Shown: in pieces, positions 63,258 through 64,000 of the stretch
Position numbering within the stretch: position 1 is the first letter of the stretch
Layout of the letters: the number at the start of each line of letters is the position of its first letter
Assembly: GCA_003151515.1 (NCBI GenBank)
Contig: PLXS01000027.1
Coordinates: 1 to 64,000, forward strand
Reading direction: 5' to 3'
Origin: Opitutaceae bacterium
GTDB lineage: Bacteria > Verrucomicrobiota > Verrucomicrobiia > Opitutales > Opitutaceae
DNA: 64,000 bases
Position numbers and translations under genes: made by a program
Notes under the pieces: model-generated
What the model saw: only the letters and a program-made list of their open reading frames with translations
What the model was told of the DNA's origin: nothing
Database searches by the model: none

Positions 63258-63704
63258 TCAGCCGACGATCGCCTGGCCCCCGGCCTTCTCGATCTTCGCC
63301 TTGGCGGATTCAGAGAACTTGGCTGCAGTAACCTTGAGGGCGCGGGTCACCTCGCCGTCGCCCAGGACCTTGACCGACTTCTCGCCGGAGCGGATGAGGC
63401 CCGCCTTCGCGAGGATCTCCGCGTTTACCTCGGTCACCCCCTCCTCGAGGCCGGCCAGGTCGCGCAGGTTGATGACGGCGATCTCGGTGCGGAACTCGTA
63501 GTTGTTGAATCCCCGGTGCGGGAGCTTGCGGTAGAGCGGCATCTGGCCGCCCTCGAATCCGGGGCGGATGCTGCTCCCGGAGCGGGCGGTCTGACCCTTG
63601 CCGCCGCGGCCGCTTGTCTTGCCGTGGCCGCCGCCCTCGCCGCAGCCGACGCGCTTCCTGCGGTGCACCGCACCGGGTACGTTCTTAAGTTCGTGGAGTT
63701 TCAT
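63258..63704 (-). CDS. rplO: 50S ribosomal protein L15
   Basis: MKLHELKNVPGAVHRRKRVGCGEGGGHGKTSGRGGKGQTARSGSSIRPGFEGGQMPLYRKLPHRGFNN. Confidence 0.98.
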   Translation of the reverse strand: MKLHELKNVPGAVHRRKRVGCGEGGGHGKTSGRGGKGQTARSGSSIRPGFEGGQMPLYRKLPHRGFNNYEFRTEIAVINLRDLAGLEEGVTEVNAEILAKAGLIRSGEKSVKVLGDGEVTRALKVTAAKFSESAKAKIEKAGGQAIVG

Positions 63705-63778
63705 GGTGTGTTCCTTGGAGGCGCCCCACCCGCGCTGTCGGCGGGATGGAACTCGGATTCTTGAGAAATTGTGACGCT

Positions 63779-64000
63779 CTAGGCCCGGCGTATCTTGGCG
63801 AAGTCCTCGGCCAGCCTGAGCTGGAGTAGGGCCTTCACGGTCGCGTTCACGACCGCGATGTGGTTCTTCGAGCCCATCGACTTGGTGAGGACATTCTTAA
63901 CGCCCGCGGCCTCGAGCACCGCGCGCACGCCGCCGCCGGCGATCAAGCCTGTGCCGGGCGATGCCGGCTTGAGCAGCACCTTGCCGCCGTCGAACTCCCC
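63779..64000 (-). CDS. rpsE: 30S ribosomal protein S5 (C-terminal part; continues past window end)
   Basis: [61 protein letters not shown]; open at 64000. Confidence 0.96.
   Translation of the reverse strand, partial: GEFDGGKVLLKPASPGTGLIAGGGVRAVLEAAGVKNVLTKSMGSKNHIAVVNATVKALLQLRLAEDFAKIRRA

Overview
The window is a GC-rich bacterial chromosome segment. Gene content (TIGR03790-type protein, spc/alpha ribosomal operon layout, GH51, split metH) suggests Verrucomicrobiota, possibly Opitutaceae; that is an inference I could not test. It contains: (1) an 8-gene minus-strand purine/ureide catabolic operon (aceB-uraD-uraH-allC-allB-allE-ureidoglycolate amidohydrolase-fused xdh) with a divergent guanine deaminase and no recognisable urate oxidase; (2) a protease ORF broken by two homopolymer-associated frameshifts, next to a clpP paralogue with an acidic N-terminus; (3) a btuB-type receptor with a cobalamin riboswitch, divergent from a two-gene metH whose promoter carries a perfect 30-bp palindrome; (4) an accessory stretch (about 24-33.7 kb) with a secreted protein interrupted by one in-frame amber codon, small membrane proteins, REP-like hairpins and a lower-GC island holding an overlapping nucleotidyltransferase-containing gene pair; (5) housekeeping genes (lnt, secA, tgt, nrdR, dprA, nnrD/E, acpS, pdxJ, gltA, his cluster, guaA); (6) the distal spc/alpha operon (rpsE to rplQ), in which the usual adk position between secY and map is occupied by a shortened adenylate-kinase-derived protein lacking the P-loop, LID and catalytic Arg. 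The most interesting candidates are the degenerate adk-like gene, the overlapping nucleotidyltransferase pair, the 30-bp metH palindrome, and the ureide operon that lacks a urate oxidase. No CRISPR array, rRNA or confident tRNA was found.
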